A stretch of 39,173 nt of DNA from Candidatus Epulonipiscium sp. (GCA_012518255.1 JAAYSX010000075.1:1-39173), one strand, 5' to 3'; shown: positions 1 to 8,828, numbered from the stretch's first letter. Notes: generated from the sequence alone by a model not told the origin. Numbers and translations: made by a program.

Positions 1-156
1 AATGATGATATGGCCCTTGCTATGGGTGATTATATTAAAATGCTTGATCAGTCACTTGCTATATATCTAACTCATTTAAAAGATTTAGAAGTAGGAAGAA
101 GTAAAATAGAAAGAAATTATGTAGAGTTTTTAAATAGTAAGCCAGTATTATTATAA
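1..156 (+). CDS. C-terminal fragment of an unidentified protein
   Basis: An open frame enters at base 1 and stops at TAA 154-156, leaving 51 residues of C-terminus. The visible part is mostly polar and looks helical, with a long amphipathic stretch (MGDYIKMLDQSLAIYLTHLK) and an ending in PVLL. I recognise no family motif and assign no function. The stop lies 13 bases before the clpB start, and the clpB ribosome binding site begins at the stop codon, so the two genes are probably co-transcribed. The real start lies outside the window. Confidence 0.6.
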   Translation, partial: NDDMALAMGDYIKMLDQSLAIYLTHLKDLEVGRSKIERNYVEFLNSKPVLL

Positions 157-169
157 GGAGGAGCAAATT

Positions 170-2779
170 ATGAATATGAATAAATTTACGCAAAAATCAT
201 TGGAAGTAGTGCAGGGATCACAAAATATAGCACTAGAGTTAGGGAATATACAAATTGATCAAGAGCATATTTTATATGCTCTTCTAGATGATAGTGCAGG
301 GCTAATAAACCAGCTTTTTTCCAAAATGAACCTAGATACAAATGCGCTTAAAAGTGAAGTAAGAAAGGCCATAGAAAGAAAACCTAAAGTAGGGGGCCCT
401 GGTAGGGAAGCAGGCAAGATATATATATCATCAGAAGCAGATCAGGTATTTCTTCAGGCTGAAAAAGAAGCAGAGAAAATGCAAGATGAATATATATCTG
501 TTGAGCATATTATGCTAGGAATCTTTGATAAGGCTAACAATGAAATTAAGAAAATTTTAGATGCCTTTGCTATTAAAAAGAAAAGGTTTTTAGAGGTTTT
601 AGATGAGGTTCGTGGAAGTGCCAGGGTTACAAGTGATAATCCAGAATCTACCTATGATGTACTTGAAAAATACGGTGTTGACTTAGTAGAACTTGCACGT
701 CAGCAAAAGCTAGATCCTGTTATAGGTAGGGATAATGAAATAAGGGATGCAATTAGAATTTTATCTAGAAAGACTAAAAATAACCCGGTTTTAATAGGGG
801 AACCAGGCGTAGGTAAAACAGCTATTGCAGAAGGCCTAGCCCAAAGAATTGTAAGGGGAGATGTGCCAGATAGTTTAAAAAACAGGCAGATATTTGCCCT
901 AGATATGGGAGCCCTAGTTGCAGGTGCCAAGTATAGGGGAGAGTTTGAAGAAAGACTTAAAGCTGTACTTGATGCAATTAAGAAAAGTGAAGGCCAGATC
1001 TTACTTTTTATAGACGAGCTTCACAATATTGTTGGGGCAGGTAAGTCAGAAGGTGCCATGGATGCAGGCAATATTTTAAAACCCCTTTTAGCTAGAGGAG
1101 AACTTTACTGTATAGGGGCAACCACTCTTAATGAATATAGGGAATATATTGAAAAGGACGCTGCTCTTGAAAGGCGCTTTCAACCTGTAATGGTAGAGGA
1201 ACCTAATGTTGAGGATACAATATCAATCTTAAGAGGACTTAAGGAACGCTATGAAGTATTCCACGGTGTGGAAATCCAGGACGGTGCCCTTATAGGTGCG
1301 GCTACCCTATCTAATAGATATATTACAGATAGGTTTTTACCAGATAAGGCAATAGACCTAGTTGACGAGGCCTGCGCTATGATTAGGACAGAAATGGATT
1401 CAATGCCTACAGAACTTGATGAAATATCCCGTAAAATCATGCAGCATGAAATTGAAGAAGCAGCCCTAAAAAAAGAAAAGGATAGCCTATCTAAGGAAAA
1501 CCTTAAGAAAATCCAAAAAGAACTAGCAGATTTAAGGGAAAAGTTCAATGAAATGAAGGCTCAGTGGGATAATGAAAAAGAAAATATCTCCAAGGTTCAA
1601 AGGCTTAGAGAAGAAGTTGAACAGGTTAATGCTGATATTGAAAAGGCTGAAAGGGAGTATGACCTTAACAAGGCTGCAGAACTTAAATATGGTAAACTAC
1701 CCCAGCTTAAAAATCAACTAGAAGAAGAAACCAAGCTTGCCAAGGAAAATGAAAGAAAAAATACCCTTATGAGGGATAAGGTAACAGAGGAAGAAATTGC
1801 AAGGATTGTAGGCAGGTGGACAGGAATTCCAGTAGCCAAACTTATGGAAGGTGAAAGGGAAAGGCTTCTTAACCTAGATGATATTCTTCATGAAAGGGTT
1901 ATAGGCCAGGAAGAGGCTGTGCAAACTGTAACAGATGCCATTATTAGATCAAGGGCAGGAATCAAAGACCCAAGTAAGCCAATAGGGTCATTTATGTTTA
2001 TAGGGCCTACAGGTGTAGGTAAGACAGAACTTGCCAAGGCTTTAGCCCAGACTTTATTTGATGATGAAAGTAATATTGTTCGTATTGATATGAGTGAGTA
2101 TATGGAGAAACACTCAGTATCAAGACTAATAGGAGCACCACCAGGTTATGTAGGTTATGAAGAAGGTGGTCAGTTAACAGAAGCAGTACGCCGCAGGCCT
2201 TATTCGGTAGTATTATTTGATGAGGTTGAAAAGGCCCATAGCGACGTATTTAATGTACTCCTTCAAGTTCTAGATGATGGCCATATTACAGACTCACAAG
2301 GAAGAACTGTGGACTTTAAAAACACAATTATTATTATGACATCAAACCTTGGATCACAGGCACTTCTTGAAGGTATTGATAGTCAGGGCAATATTGAAGA
2401 AGAAGCTAGGAATATTGTAGATATGACCCTCAGACAGCACTTTAGGCCAGAGTTTTTAAATCGAATAGATGAGATAGTCTTTTACAAGCCACTTACTAAA
2501 GAAGAAATAAGAAAGATAGTAGATCTTCTTTTAGTGGAACTAGAGGAAAGACTGGAAGATAAACAGCTTAAAGTTAAGCTAAGTGATAAGGCTAAGGATT
2601 ATGTAGTAGATCAGGGCTATGATCCATTATACGGAGCAAGACCTCTTAAAAGATTCCTCCAGCATAATGTAGAAACTTTAATAGGTAGAATGCTAATTAA
2701 GGAAGATCTAATGCCAAATACAACCTTGCTAGTAGATTATAGTATTGAAAAAGGATTATATGTAGAAGTAAAAAAATAA
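170..2779 (+). CDS. clpB: ATP-dependent disaggregase ClpB
   Basis: ClpB is a hexameric AAA+ unfoldase of the cytoplasm that pulls polypeptides out of aggregates together with DnaK/DnaJ/GrpE. The 869 residues are the usual family length. Domains in order: Clp N-domain (about 1-150), first AAA+ module with Walker A GEPGVGKT at 210-217 and Walker [10 protein letters not shown] near 280, a Lys/Glu-rich coiled-coil middle domain (about 400-530) that separates ClpB from ClpA/ClpX, second AAA+ module with Walker A GPTGVGKT at 612-619 and Walker [12 protein letters not shown], then the D2 small domain. The ATG at 170 follows AAGGAGGA with about 7 bases spacing. No heat-shock operator is visible because the upstream DNA is coding, so any CIRCE or CtsR site must lie before the window. 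The frame is intact. Confidence 0.97.
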   Translation: MNMNKFTQKSLEVVQGSQNIALELGNIQIDQEHILYALLDDSAGLINQLFSKMNLDTNALKSEVRKAIERKPKVGGPGREAGKIYISSEADQVFLQAEKEAEKMQDEYISVEHIMLGIFDKANNEIKKILDAFAIKKKRFLEVLDEVRGSARVTSDNPESTYDVLEKYGVDLVELARQQKLDPVIGRDNEIRDAIRILSRKTKNNPVLIGEPGVGKTAIAEGLAQRIVRGDVPDSLKNRQIFALDMGALVAGAKYRGEFEERLKAVLDAIKKSEGQILLFIDELHNIVGAGKSEGAMDAGNILKPLLARGELYCIGATTLNEYREYIEKDAALERRFQPVMVEEPNVEDTISILRGLKERYEVFHGVEIQDGALIGAATLSNRYITDRFLPDKAIDLVDEACAMIRTEMDSMPTELDEISRKIMQHEIEEAALKKEKDSLSKENLKKIQKELADLREKFNEMKAQWDNEKENISKVQRLREEVEQVNADIEKAEREYDLNKAAELKYGKLPQLKNQLEEETKLAKENERKNTLMRDKVTEEEIARIVGRWTGIPVAKLMEGERERLLNLDDILHERVIGQEEAVQTVTDAIIRSRAGIKDPSKPIGSFMFIGPTGVGKTELAKALAQTLFDDESNIVRIDMSEYMEKHSVSRLIGAPPGYVGYEEGGQLTEAVRRRPYSVVLFDEVEKAHSDVFNVLLQVLDDGHITDSQGRTVDFKNTIIIMTSNLGSQALLEGIDSQGNIEEEARNIVDMTLRQHFRPEFLNRIDEIVFYKPLTKEEIRKIVDLLLVELEERLEDKQLKVKLSDKAKDYVVDQGYDPLYGARPLKRFLQHNVETLIGRMLIKEDLMPNTTLLVDYSIEKGLYVEVKK

Positions 2780-2792
2780 AGTTTAGTCCCAA

Positions 2793-2820
2793 TTGAAATT
2801 AATTAGTCATCTGTTATAAT
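2793..2820 (+). promoter_or_regulatory. Sigma-A type promoter downstream of clpB
   Basis: TTGAAA at 2793-2798 and TATAAT at 2815-2820 are separated by 16 bases, and a TG at 2812-2813 adds an extended -10. It points away from clpB, and no gene lies between it and the terminator at 2906-2939, so any transcript would be a short RNA. The call rests on motif match only. Confidence 0.5.
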
Positions 2821-2825
2821 GGATA

Positions 2826-2940
2826 GAAGTATAAGTATAAAATAATAATACTTCCTAATGATGATATAAAAACTCATATAGCACAATAAAAGATATTAAA
2901 TAAGTAAAAAGAGCTTAGATTAATTTCTAAGCTCTTTTTA
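2826..2940 (+). ncRNA. Candidate small non-coding RNA
   Basis: A good promoter (2793-2820) and a strong intrinsic terminator (2906-2939) bracket about 115 bases with no credible reading frame. The only ATG frames are a few codons long and have no ribosome binding site. The 5' part can fold: GAAGTAT (2826-2832) pairs with ATACTTC (2848-2854). The 3' part is the terminator hairpin. That is the layout of a bacterial small RNA. It may instead be only a stray promoter with the 3' end of the opposite operon. I recognise no known RNA family. Confidence 0.3.
2906..2939. terminator. Bidirectional intrinsic terminator between converging transcripts
   Basis: A perfect 14-bp inverted repeat (arms 2906-2919 and 2926-2939, core GAGCTTAGA) with a 6-base loop has an A-run on one side and a T-run on the other, so it can end clpB-side transcripts and the minus-strand operon. 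The minus-strand stop codon at 2938-2940 overlaps its outer arm. Confidence 0.9.
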
Positions 2941-3096
2941 CATGAACATTTGCTTTCTTATAGATATTAAAATCAGCACTAAAATCATATAGGCGATAAT
3001 TCCAGTACCTAGTGCTATTCCGTTTATTATAGATTTTTGAATAACTTTTTCATCTTTAATATCCTTAACAACCATTTTCCATATTTTATTCTTCAC
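2938..3096 (-). CDS. Small single-pass membrane protein (52 aa)
   Basis: A short minus-strand frame ends at 2938 inside the terminator stem. It has a basic N-terminus (KNKIWKMVVKDIKDEK), then one hydrophobic segment of about 25 residues (GIALGTGIIAYMILVLILIS), then a basic tail, so an inner-membrane peptide with a basic cytoplasmic start is likely. The start is a choice: ATG 3105-3103 directly abuts the AGGAG, leaving no spacing, while the in-frame GTG 3096-3094 sits 9 bases from it, so GTG is preferred. The ATG form would have 55 residues. It lies 41 bases after the lipoprotein gene and probably forms an operon with it. I recognise no family. Confidence 0.6.
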   Translation of the reverse strand: MKNKIWKMVVKDIKDEKVIQKSIINGIALGTGIIAYMILVLILISIRKQMFM

Positions 3097-3137
3097 TTTT
3101 CTCATCTCCTAATAATATACACTAACTTAACTTAAAG

Positions 3138-3730
3138 TTACATCATTCCAAAATCATAGATTTTATAGCTATTATCATCAGGTGACTTACCCACTATAAA
3201 ACTCCTAGTATATCTGCCGTCTTCCCACTGTGATCCTAATTCCATTGATTTGTCTGAATGCACTTGAGTAAAATTGGCGTTTATAATTTCATATTCCTTT
3301 AAGTTATATTTTTCAACTATCATATTCCAATTGTGATAATATTGTGTATTTTCCTCATCATTATCTAGTTTTTCTTGATTATATTGATCTTTGGATAAAG
3401 TAGTTATCTTATGTATAGTGTATGATTTCATATAAATTCCCTCATTAAAATGCTTTTCTTCATTTTTAATTGAAATCTTGTGAGTTTCTATCCCTGCTAG
3501 AATATCTGACATAGCATTGAAATCACCCTCTATTGAATATAAAAAGTTATTTACTACGATTTCTTCGGCTATATTTTTTGGCATATCCTCCAATTTAAAA
3601 GTCCGGCCATCTAGATTTATCTCAGTTTCTCCCTTATAAGTATATACTTCTTTGGCTTCTTCCTTTTGTCTACAGGCAGTTAAATTAATTGAGATTATAG
3701 TAAAAAGAATTAAAATTAGTATTTTTTCAT
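3138..3730 (-). CDS. Putative lipoprotein with an apparent frameshift in its signal peptide
   Basis: The main frame (3138-3593) encodes about 151 residues of unknown function, but it has no good start of its own: TTG 3593 lacks a spaced ribosome binding site. The same frame continues upstream through ILILILFTIISINLTACRQK, a lipoprotein signal with the lipobox LTAC. At the right distance lie AAAGGAAG and an ATG (3730-3728), but that ATG reads MKKY-stop. One more A in the 6-A run (T-run 3722-3727 on the plus strand) would give MKKILIL and a 197-residue lipoprotein with its acylated Cys at residue 20. So either a base is missing from the assembly or the gene is mutated. The mature part is rich in charged residues and ends KIYDFGMM. 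The 52-aa membrane protein follows it. Confidence 0.65.
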
Positions 3731-3766
3731 TTAAATCTTCCTTTCGATTATATTAAACTGTACTTA

Positions 3767-3795
3767 ATTTTATTATATCACGAACATACTGACAA
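3767..3795 (-). promoter_or_regulatory. Promoter of the lipoprotein/small membrane protein operon
   Basis: On the minus strand TTGTCA (3795-3790) and TAAAAT (3772-3767) are separated by 17 bases, 37 bases before the ATG at 3730. Both hexamers match the sigma-A consensus in five of six positions. Confidence 0.5.
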
Positions 3796-3846
3796 TTCCA
3801 TAATGCTTTTACACATTAGGATTTAAGATTGTTTCTCGGAAATACT

Positions 3847-3875
3847 TTGCTATATACTCCTATCTACTGTATAAT
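3847..3875 (+). promoter_or_regulatory. Promoter of the DEAD-box helicase gene
   Basis: TTGCTA (3847-3852), a 17-base spacer and TATAAT (3870-3875) form a good sigma-A promoter. It leaves a leader of about 70 bases before the ATG at 3950. I see no strong hairpin in that leader. Confidence 0.6.
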
Positions 3876-3949
3876 TATAAGAATGTAATGATATGAGATT
3901 ACAAAAATATAAATGATGAAATATAAATCAGAGAGGAATTTTATTTTTA

Positions 3950-5548
3950 ATGAAGAAACTTAAATTTAATACGTTAGACATATCCGAGCAGCTACAAAAA
4001 GCAATTGCAGATATGGGCTTCGAAGAGGCTACAGGGATTCAAAGTGTTGCTATACCAAAGGCAATGGAAGGCGTTGACTTGATCGGTCAGGCACAAACAG
4101 GAACGGGAAAAACAATAGCATTTGGTATCCCAGCCATTGAAAAGGTGGATACATCCAATAAGAATCCACAAGTAATAATCCTATGTCCGACAAGGGAACT
4201 TGCAATTCAAGTATCAGAAGAGATGCAAAGACTTGCAAAATATAAGCAGGATTTGCGTATATTACCAATATATGGTGGGCAACCTATAGGTAGGCAGATT
4301 AGATCCCTTAAAAGAGGGACACAAATTATTATTGGAACCCCAGGTAGGGTAATGGATCATATGAGAAGGGGAACGCTTAAGCTAGATAATATTGACACCA
4401 TGATCCTAGATGAAGCCGACGAAATGCTTAATATGGGCTTTAGGGAAGATATAGAGACCATATTAGATCAGGTACCTAAACAAAGACAAATAATGCTATT
4501 TTCTGCAACAATGCCAAGGCCAATCTTAGATATTTCCCATAAATATTTAAAGAAACCTACCATATTTAGGCTTAAGCCAAAGGACATTACCATAGATAAG
4601 GTCGAGCAGCTTTACTATAGGGTAGGCAAGCAGGATAGGACAGAAGTTTTATCAAGGCTAATTGAGATTAATAACCCTAAGAGATCCATAGTTTTTTGTA
4701 ATACCAAAAAAGGTGTTGATAGGCTAGTAGGTCAGCTACAAGGCATGGGATACTTAGCAGATTCTCTTCATGGAGATTTAAACCAAAATGCAAGGGATAT
4801 GGTTATGGATAAGCTAAGGACAGGCAAAATTGACATTTTAGTAGCTACAGACATAGCAGCTAGAGGAATAGACGTTGATGATATAGAGGCAGTATTTAAT
4901 TATGATTTGCCACAAGATATAGAATACTACATCCACCGAATAGGGAGGACTGGAAGAGCAGGTAGAGAAGGAAAAGCTTATAACTTTGTATATGGAAGGC
5001 AAATGCAGGAGCTTAAGCAAATTGAAAGATATACAAAATCCAAAATAAAAGAAGAAAAAGTACCAACAATAAAGGATATGGCCCAGATAAAAACAAATCA
5101 GCTATATAAGGATATAGGAAAAACTATTAGCGGTGGCAATATGAGAGATTATCATAATCATGTAGGTGAATTAATTAAGCAAGGTTATGACCTATCTGAT
5201 ATAGCAGCAGCCTTATTCAAAATGCAAATGGATTATGAGGAAGAAACAGAAATATCTAGTGTTAGGCAAGGAAGTAAACCTAATAACCATAAGAATCCAG
5301 GCCAGGAAGGAATGGTAAGATTCTTTATAAATGTAGGTAAGCAGCAGGGAATTAATGCGGGAGATATAGTTGGAGCTGTAGCGGGTGAAGTGGGCATAAA
5401 GGGACAATCTATAAAGGACGTATCTGTTCATGATAGATTTAGTTTTTTTGAAGTTCCAAAACAACATTCTAATTCAGTTATTTCTATAATGAGTAAGAAG
5501 AGGATTAAGGGCAAGAGAGTTAACGTAGAATTAGCAAAAGCCAGATAA
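3950..5548 (+). CDS. DEAD-box ATP-dependent RNA helicase (DeaD/CshA type)
   Basis: This enzyme unwinds RNA duplexes using ATP in the cytoplasm; relatives act in ribosome assembly, mRNA decay and cold adaptation. The 532 residues contain the full set of motifs: Q-motif region near the start, AQTGTGKT at 48-55, PTRELA, TPGRVMDH, DEAD at 154-157, SATMP, then the second RecA-like domain with DIAARGIDV and HRIGRTGR near 328-335. The C-terminal 80 residues (about 450-530) look like the DbpA-type RNA-binding domain (GMVRFFINVG and IKDVSVHDRFSFFEV), which in relatives targets ribosomal RNA. The ribosome binding site GAGAGGA is about 12 bases from the ATG, slightly long. The gene has its own promoter and terminator and looks monocistronic. 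Whether it is best called deaD, cshA or dbpA cannot be decided here. Confidence 0.95.
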   Translation: MKKLKFNTLDISEQLQKAIADMGFEEATGIQSVAIPKAMEGVDLIGQAQTGTGKTIAFGIPAIEKVDTSNKNPQVIILCPTRELAIQVSEEMQRLAKYKQDLRILPIYGGQPIGRQIRSLKRGTQIIIGTPGRVMDHMRRGTLKLDNIDTMILDEADEMLNMGFREDIETILDQVPKQRQIMLFSATMPRPILDISHKYLKKPTIFRLKPKDITIDKVEQLYYRVGKQDRTEVLSRLIEINNPKRSIVFCNTKKGVDRLVGQLQGMGYLADSLHGDLNQNARDMVMDKLRTGKIDILVATDIAARGIDVDDIEAVFNYDLPQDIEYYIHRIGRTGRAGREGKAYNFVYGRQMQELKQIERYTKSKIKEEKVPTIKDMAQIKTNQLYKDIGKTISGGNMRDYHNHVGELIKQGYDLSDIAAALFKMQMDYEEETEISSVRQGSKPNNHKNPGQEGMVRFFINVGKQQGINAGDIVGAVAGEVGIKGQSIKDVSVHDRFSFFEVPKQHSNSVISIMSKKRIKGKRVNVELAKAR

Positions 5549-5556
5549 GTATAATC

Positions 5557-5593
5557 AAGGGGTATCTTTTTCTTAGATAGCCCTTTTAATTTT
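5557..5593 (+). terminator. Intrinsic terminator after the DEAD-box helicase gene
   Basis: AAGGGGTATCT (5557-5567) and AGATAGCCCTT (5575-5585) pair with a single internal mismatch around a 7-base loop, followed by a T-rich tail. It begins 9 bases after the stop codon. Confidence 0.7.
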
Positions 5594-5633
5594 AAAGCAA
5601 AACATATAATCAATAAAAGTAGGTGGATATTAA

Positions 5634-6866
5634 ATGAACAACTTTGACAATAACTTAAAGAAATATGCAAGATTATTAATAAAATCAGGTATTAATATTC
5701 AGGAAGGACAAACCCTAGTTATTAATGCACCAATTCATGGTGATTATTTTGTAAGAATACTTGCCCAGGAAGCTTATAAATCAGGGGCTAAGAATGTGCA
5801 TGTAGAATATAATGATGAAAAGTTATCCCTAATTAAGTATATGAATGCTCCAGATGAGGCATTTAAGGAATATCCAAAATGGAAGGCTGATGGTTATGCT
5901 GATATGGCTAGGGAGGATCATGCTTTTCTATCCCTTTCATCATCAGATCCAGACCTCTTTAAAGATGTAGATCCTCAAAGAATTGCAAATGCTAATAAGG
6001 CTTATGGGGAGGCTATGGCTGTATTTAGGAAGCATATTTCTAATTCAGTTAATAGCTGGTGTGTTGCTGCCATGCCATCTAAGGAGTGGAGCCAGAAGGT
6101 TTTCCCAGATTTAAGTGAAGAAGATGCTATGAATAAACTATGGGACAATATATTTAAGGCTACTAGGGCCAATGAAGAAGACCCTGTTAAGGCCTGGGAT
6201 AAACATCTTGATAATTTAAATAGAAAGCTTGATTTTTTAAATAATAATAGAATAAAAACTTTGCACTATAAAGCTAAAGGGACAGATCTTCAAGTAGAGC
6301 TACCAAGGGATTATATATGGATGGGTGGAGGAGAAGATAACTCAAAAGGTGTATACTTTATTGCCAATATGCCAACAGAGGAAGTCTTTACCTTGCCACT
6401 TAAAACAGGTGTTAATGGTTATGTTACTAGTACTAAGCCTTTAAGCTATGGTGGTAACCTAATAGATGATTTTACCCTAACCTTTAAGGATGGTAAGGTT
6501 GTAGATTTTACTGCCAAGGAAGGCTATGAAACACTAAAGAATCTAATAGAAACAGATGAAGGATCTGCTTATCTAGGTGAAGTTGCCTTAGTTCCCCATG
6601 ATTCGCCAGTATCCAATACTGATATTATATTCTTTAATACCTTATTCGATGAGAATGCTTCATGCCACTTTGCCCTAGGAAGTGCCTATCCTACTAACCT
6701 AAAAGGCGGAGCCGATATGGACCAGGATGAACTAGATGCTAATGGAGTAAATACTTCAATTACCCATGTAGACTTTATGGTAGGTTCTAAGGAGCTAGAC
6801 ATAGAAGCCACCATGGAAGATGGAAGTAAGATAATGATATTTGAAAAAGGAGACTGGGCATTTTAG
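5634..6866 (+). CDS. M29 family metallo-aminopeptidase (AmpS/PepS type)
   Basis: M29 aminopeptidases are cytosolic dimers with two metal ions that remove N-terminal residues from peptides. The 410 residues equal the family's usual length (about 400-415). The conserved C-terminal metal-binding elements are visible: the Glu of YLGEVALVPHDSPVS, the His and Tyr of NASCHFALGSAYP, and the His and Asp of ITHVDFMVGS. The ATG at 5634 follows AGGTGG with about 8 bases between them. A terminator precedes and another follows, so it is probably transcribed alone, although I found no clear promoter in the 85-base gap. Members differ in substrate preference (leucyl, glutamyl or broad), so I give no symbol. 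Confidence 0.93.
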   Translation: MNNFDNNLKKYARLLIKSGINIQEGQTLVINAPIHGDYFVRILAQEAYKSGAKNVHVEYNDEKLSLIKYMNAPDEAFKEYPKWKADGYADMAREDHAFLSLSSSDPDLFKDVDPQRIANANKAYGEAMAVFRKHISNSVNSWCVAAMPSKEWSQKVFPDLSEEDAMNKLWDNIFKATRANEEDPVKAWDKHLDNLNRKLDFLNNNRIKTLHYKAKGTDLQVELPRDYIWMGGGEDNSKGVYFIANMPTEEVFTLPLKTGVNGYVTSTKPLSYGGNLIDDFTLTFKDGKVVDFTAKEGYETLKNLIETDEGSAYLGEVALVPHDSPVSNTDIIFFNTLFDENASCHFALGSAYPTNLKGGADMDQDELDANGVNTSITHVDFMVGSKELDIEATMEDGSKIMIFEKGDWAF

Positions 6867-6923
6867 TTTGATCCCAAAGGAAACTTGTAAGATTATTATA
6901 TAAATATTTTCAATATTATTAGG

Positions 6924-6957
6924 AAAAGGACTAGCAATTCAGGCAGTCCTTTTTTTT
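6924..6957 (+). terminator. Intrinsic terminator after the M29 aminopeptidase gene
   Basis: AAAAGGACT (6924-6932) pairs with AGTCCTTTT (6945-6953) around a 12-base loop, and the arm continues into a run of eight T. Confidence 0.8.
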
Positions 6958-6968
6958 ACATAAAACTA

Positions 6969-6977
6969 TGTTATAAT
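6969..6977 (+). promoter_or_regulatory. Extended -10 promoter of the 526-aa membrane protein gene
   Basis: TG at 6969-6970 plus TATAAT at 6972-6977 forms an extended -10. No good -35 exists because that position falls in the T-run of the preceding terminator. It lies 52 bases before the ATG at 7029. A small hairpin (TGGGG 7000-7004 with CCCCA 7011-7015) stands just before the ribosome binding site. Confidence 0.45.
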
Positions 6978-7028
6978 AAAGACTAATTGTCAGAATTGTT
7001 GGGGGTCAGTCCCCATGAAAGGAGAATT

Positions 7029-8609
7029 ATGGATAAGAAGAAACTAATACTAATAACGCTTGCTATTACAATGGTTTTAGCTCTTGTAGGATATTATTTT
7101 TTACTGCCACCATTAAATGTTAAATCAGAGGTGTTTTGGGTATTTCTAATATTAATTATTGCTTTTGCAAGCCTACTAATAACTATACTTTATAAGGTTG
7201 CAGGCTATAATTATGAGAAAATAAGCAAGGGATTTTCGATATTTATTATATCTGCAGTTGTTATTTTATTTATTGGAAAATTAAGCAGCTCTGTTATATT
7301 AAGGTCCAAAAGTTATTCAAGATTGATTAGCGATTATATAACAGAACATGATTTTGAAGAATATAGCGCAACCATAGATAATGTACCCTTACTTGATAAG
7401 GGAAGTGCTATGAATATAGCCAATAGAAAGCTAGGGGGGCTACATGATGTTATTTCCCAGTATGATATTGATGATACTGAACAGATAACTGTTAGGGGAG
7501 AACCGGCTAGGGTTGCATGTCTAAATCATGCCAGTTTCTGGAAGTGGTTAAGTAATAGGCATGATGGTACTCCAGGATTTATTAAGGTTGATATGAATAG
7601 CCAAGAAGCTGATTTAATTAGGGTGGAAGGTGGTATTAAATATACCAAGAGTGATTATTTCCTTAGGGATATAAATAGATATTTAAGGATCAATTACCCT
7701 AGCAAAATATTTTGGGAATCTACACTTGAGCTTGATGAGGATGACCACCCTTACTGGGTAACTCCTATCCTTGATAAAACAATAGGTTTATTTGGTGGGA
7801 CAGATGTATCTGGGGCAGTCCTGGTAGATGCTGTTACAGGTGAACATATATTGTACAATTTAGAAGATATTCCAGAGTGGGTAGATAATGTATATGGTTC
7901 TAATTTATTACTAGATCAATATGATAAGTATGGAATGTACCAAAATGGATTTTTTAACTCTATAATAGGGCAAAAAGGAGTAAAAAGGACTACAGAAGGT
8001 TATAATTATATACCCCAGGGTGATGATAACTGGATTTATACAGGAATAACAAGTGTAGGCAAGGATGAAAGTAATATAGGATTTGTTCTTATAAATAAAA
8101 GAACCAAGGAAGCCCACCTATATAATGTATCTGGAGCGGAAGAATTTTCAGCTATGGATAGTGCCGAAGGGGCAGTTCAGCACCTAGCTTATAGATCAAC
8201 CTTTCCTTTGTTGTTAAAGATTGAGAATCAACCAACTTACTTAGTATCACTTAAGGATAGTAGTGGTCTTGTAAAAATGTACGGAATGGTTAATGTGGAA
8301 AAATACCAACTAGTGGCTACGGCAAGTAGCATCAATGAAACCCTATCAATTTATAAAAGACTACTAAAAGATAGTGGGGCAAGTATAGAAAATCTAGAAA
8401 CCATAGAGGTATCGGGGAAAATTGAAGATATTAAAACAGCAACTGTAGAAGGAAATTCAAGTTACTTTATAAAATTAGAAAATAAAAAAGGATATTATTT
8501 ATTAGAAATACTGGATAATAAAATGGCTGCCATACTAGATGTAGGAGACTATATTAAATTGGAGACAAATGACTCTGATGATAATATAATACCAGCTAAA
8601 TTAAGGTAA
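7029..8609 (+). CDS. Unidentified membrane protein with a large extracytoplasmic domain
   Basis: I do not recognise this 526-residue protein. The ATG at 7029 is preferred because AAAGGAG lies at 7018-7024; the frame is open further upstream from a TTG at 6987, but that start has no ribosome binding site. Three hydrophobic segments occupy the first 90 or so residues (about 5-27, 34-53 and 65-85). The rest is soluble and rich in beta-type sequence. Two stretches, IKVDMNSQEADLIRV and GAVLVDAVTGEHILYN, recall the short hairpins of PepSY-like domains, but this is only a visual resemblance. Later segments are rich in Trp, Tyr and Gly (IPQGDDNWIYTGITSVG). It has its own promoter and is followed after 28 bases by a 46-aa membrane peptide gene, probably in the same operon. 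Confidence 0.85.
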   Translation: MDKKKLILITLAITMVLALVGYYFLLPPLNVKSEVFWVFLILIIAFASLLITILYKVAGYNYEKISKGFSIFIISAVVILFIGKLSSSVILRSKSYSRLISDYITEHDFEEYSATIDNVPLLDKGSAMNIANRKLGGLHDVISQYDIDDTEQITVRGEPARVACLNHASFWKWLSNRHDGTPGFIKVDMNSQEADLIRVEGGIKYTKSDYFLRDINRYLRINYPSKIFWESTLELDEDDHPYWVTPILDKTIGLFGGTDVSGAVLVDAVTGEHILYNLEDIPEWVDNVYGSNLLLDQYDKYGMYQNGFFNSIIGQKGVKRTTEGYNYIPQGDDNWIYTGITSVGKDESNIGFVLINKRTKEAHLYNVSGAEEFSAMDSAEGAVQHLAYRSTFPLLLKIENQPTYLVSLKDSSGLVKMYGMVNVEKYQLVATASSINETLSIYKRLLKDSGASIENLETIEVSGKIEDIKTATVEGNSSYFIKLENKKGYYLLEILDNKMAAILDVGDYIKLETNDSDDNIIPAKLR

Positions 8610-8637
8610 ATATCTAAAGCAATGAGGTGAAATATAA

Positions 8638-8778
8638 GTGGGTACAATAAAGACAATAGCTACAATAGCAATTATACTTTGGGTGCTTGGTATAATTTTA
8701 AAGATAAGTAAAAAACTAATTCATCTTTTACTTATAGTTGCAATTATCCTATATATAGCAGGTGCGATTTTAGGATAG
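8638..8778 (+). CDS. Small lmo0937-like membrane protein (46 aa)
   Basis: A GTG-started frame (8638-8640) with GAGGTG 8 bases upstream encodes 46 residues almost entirely in two hydrophobic stretches separated by a short basic turn (ILKISKKLIHLLL). This resembles the lmo0937/DUF5670 family of tiny membrane proteins in Firmicutes, typically 45-50 residues with a hydrophobic-KLIHLLL-hydrophobic pattern. Their function is unknown; some are linked to envelope stress. It sits 28 bases after the large membrane protein and is probably co-transcribed. The family match is from memory of the pattern. Confidence 0.6.
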   Translation: MGTIKTIATIAIILWVLGIILKISKKLIHLLLIVAIILYIAGAILG

Positions 8779-8799
8779 TTGCTAGATAAATTATAGATA

Positions 8800-8828
8800 T
8801 TGCAAAACAAATAGATAATTGCTATAAT
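8800..8828 (+). promoter_or_regulatory. Promoter of the GH18 glycosidase gene
   Basis: TTGCAA (8800-8805), a 17-base spacer and TATAAT (8823-8828) make a strong sigma-A promoter. Transcription from about 8835 leaves a leader of about 150 bases, which contains a hairpin (TGCATAT 8928-8934 with ATATGCA 8942-8948). Confidence 0.65.

Noticed and set aside
4050-5670. Minus-strand open frames across the DEAD-box helicase gene
   Set aside because: They lie opposite a well-conserved gene, have no ribosome binding sites and give low-complexity hydrophobic translations; they are shadows.
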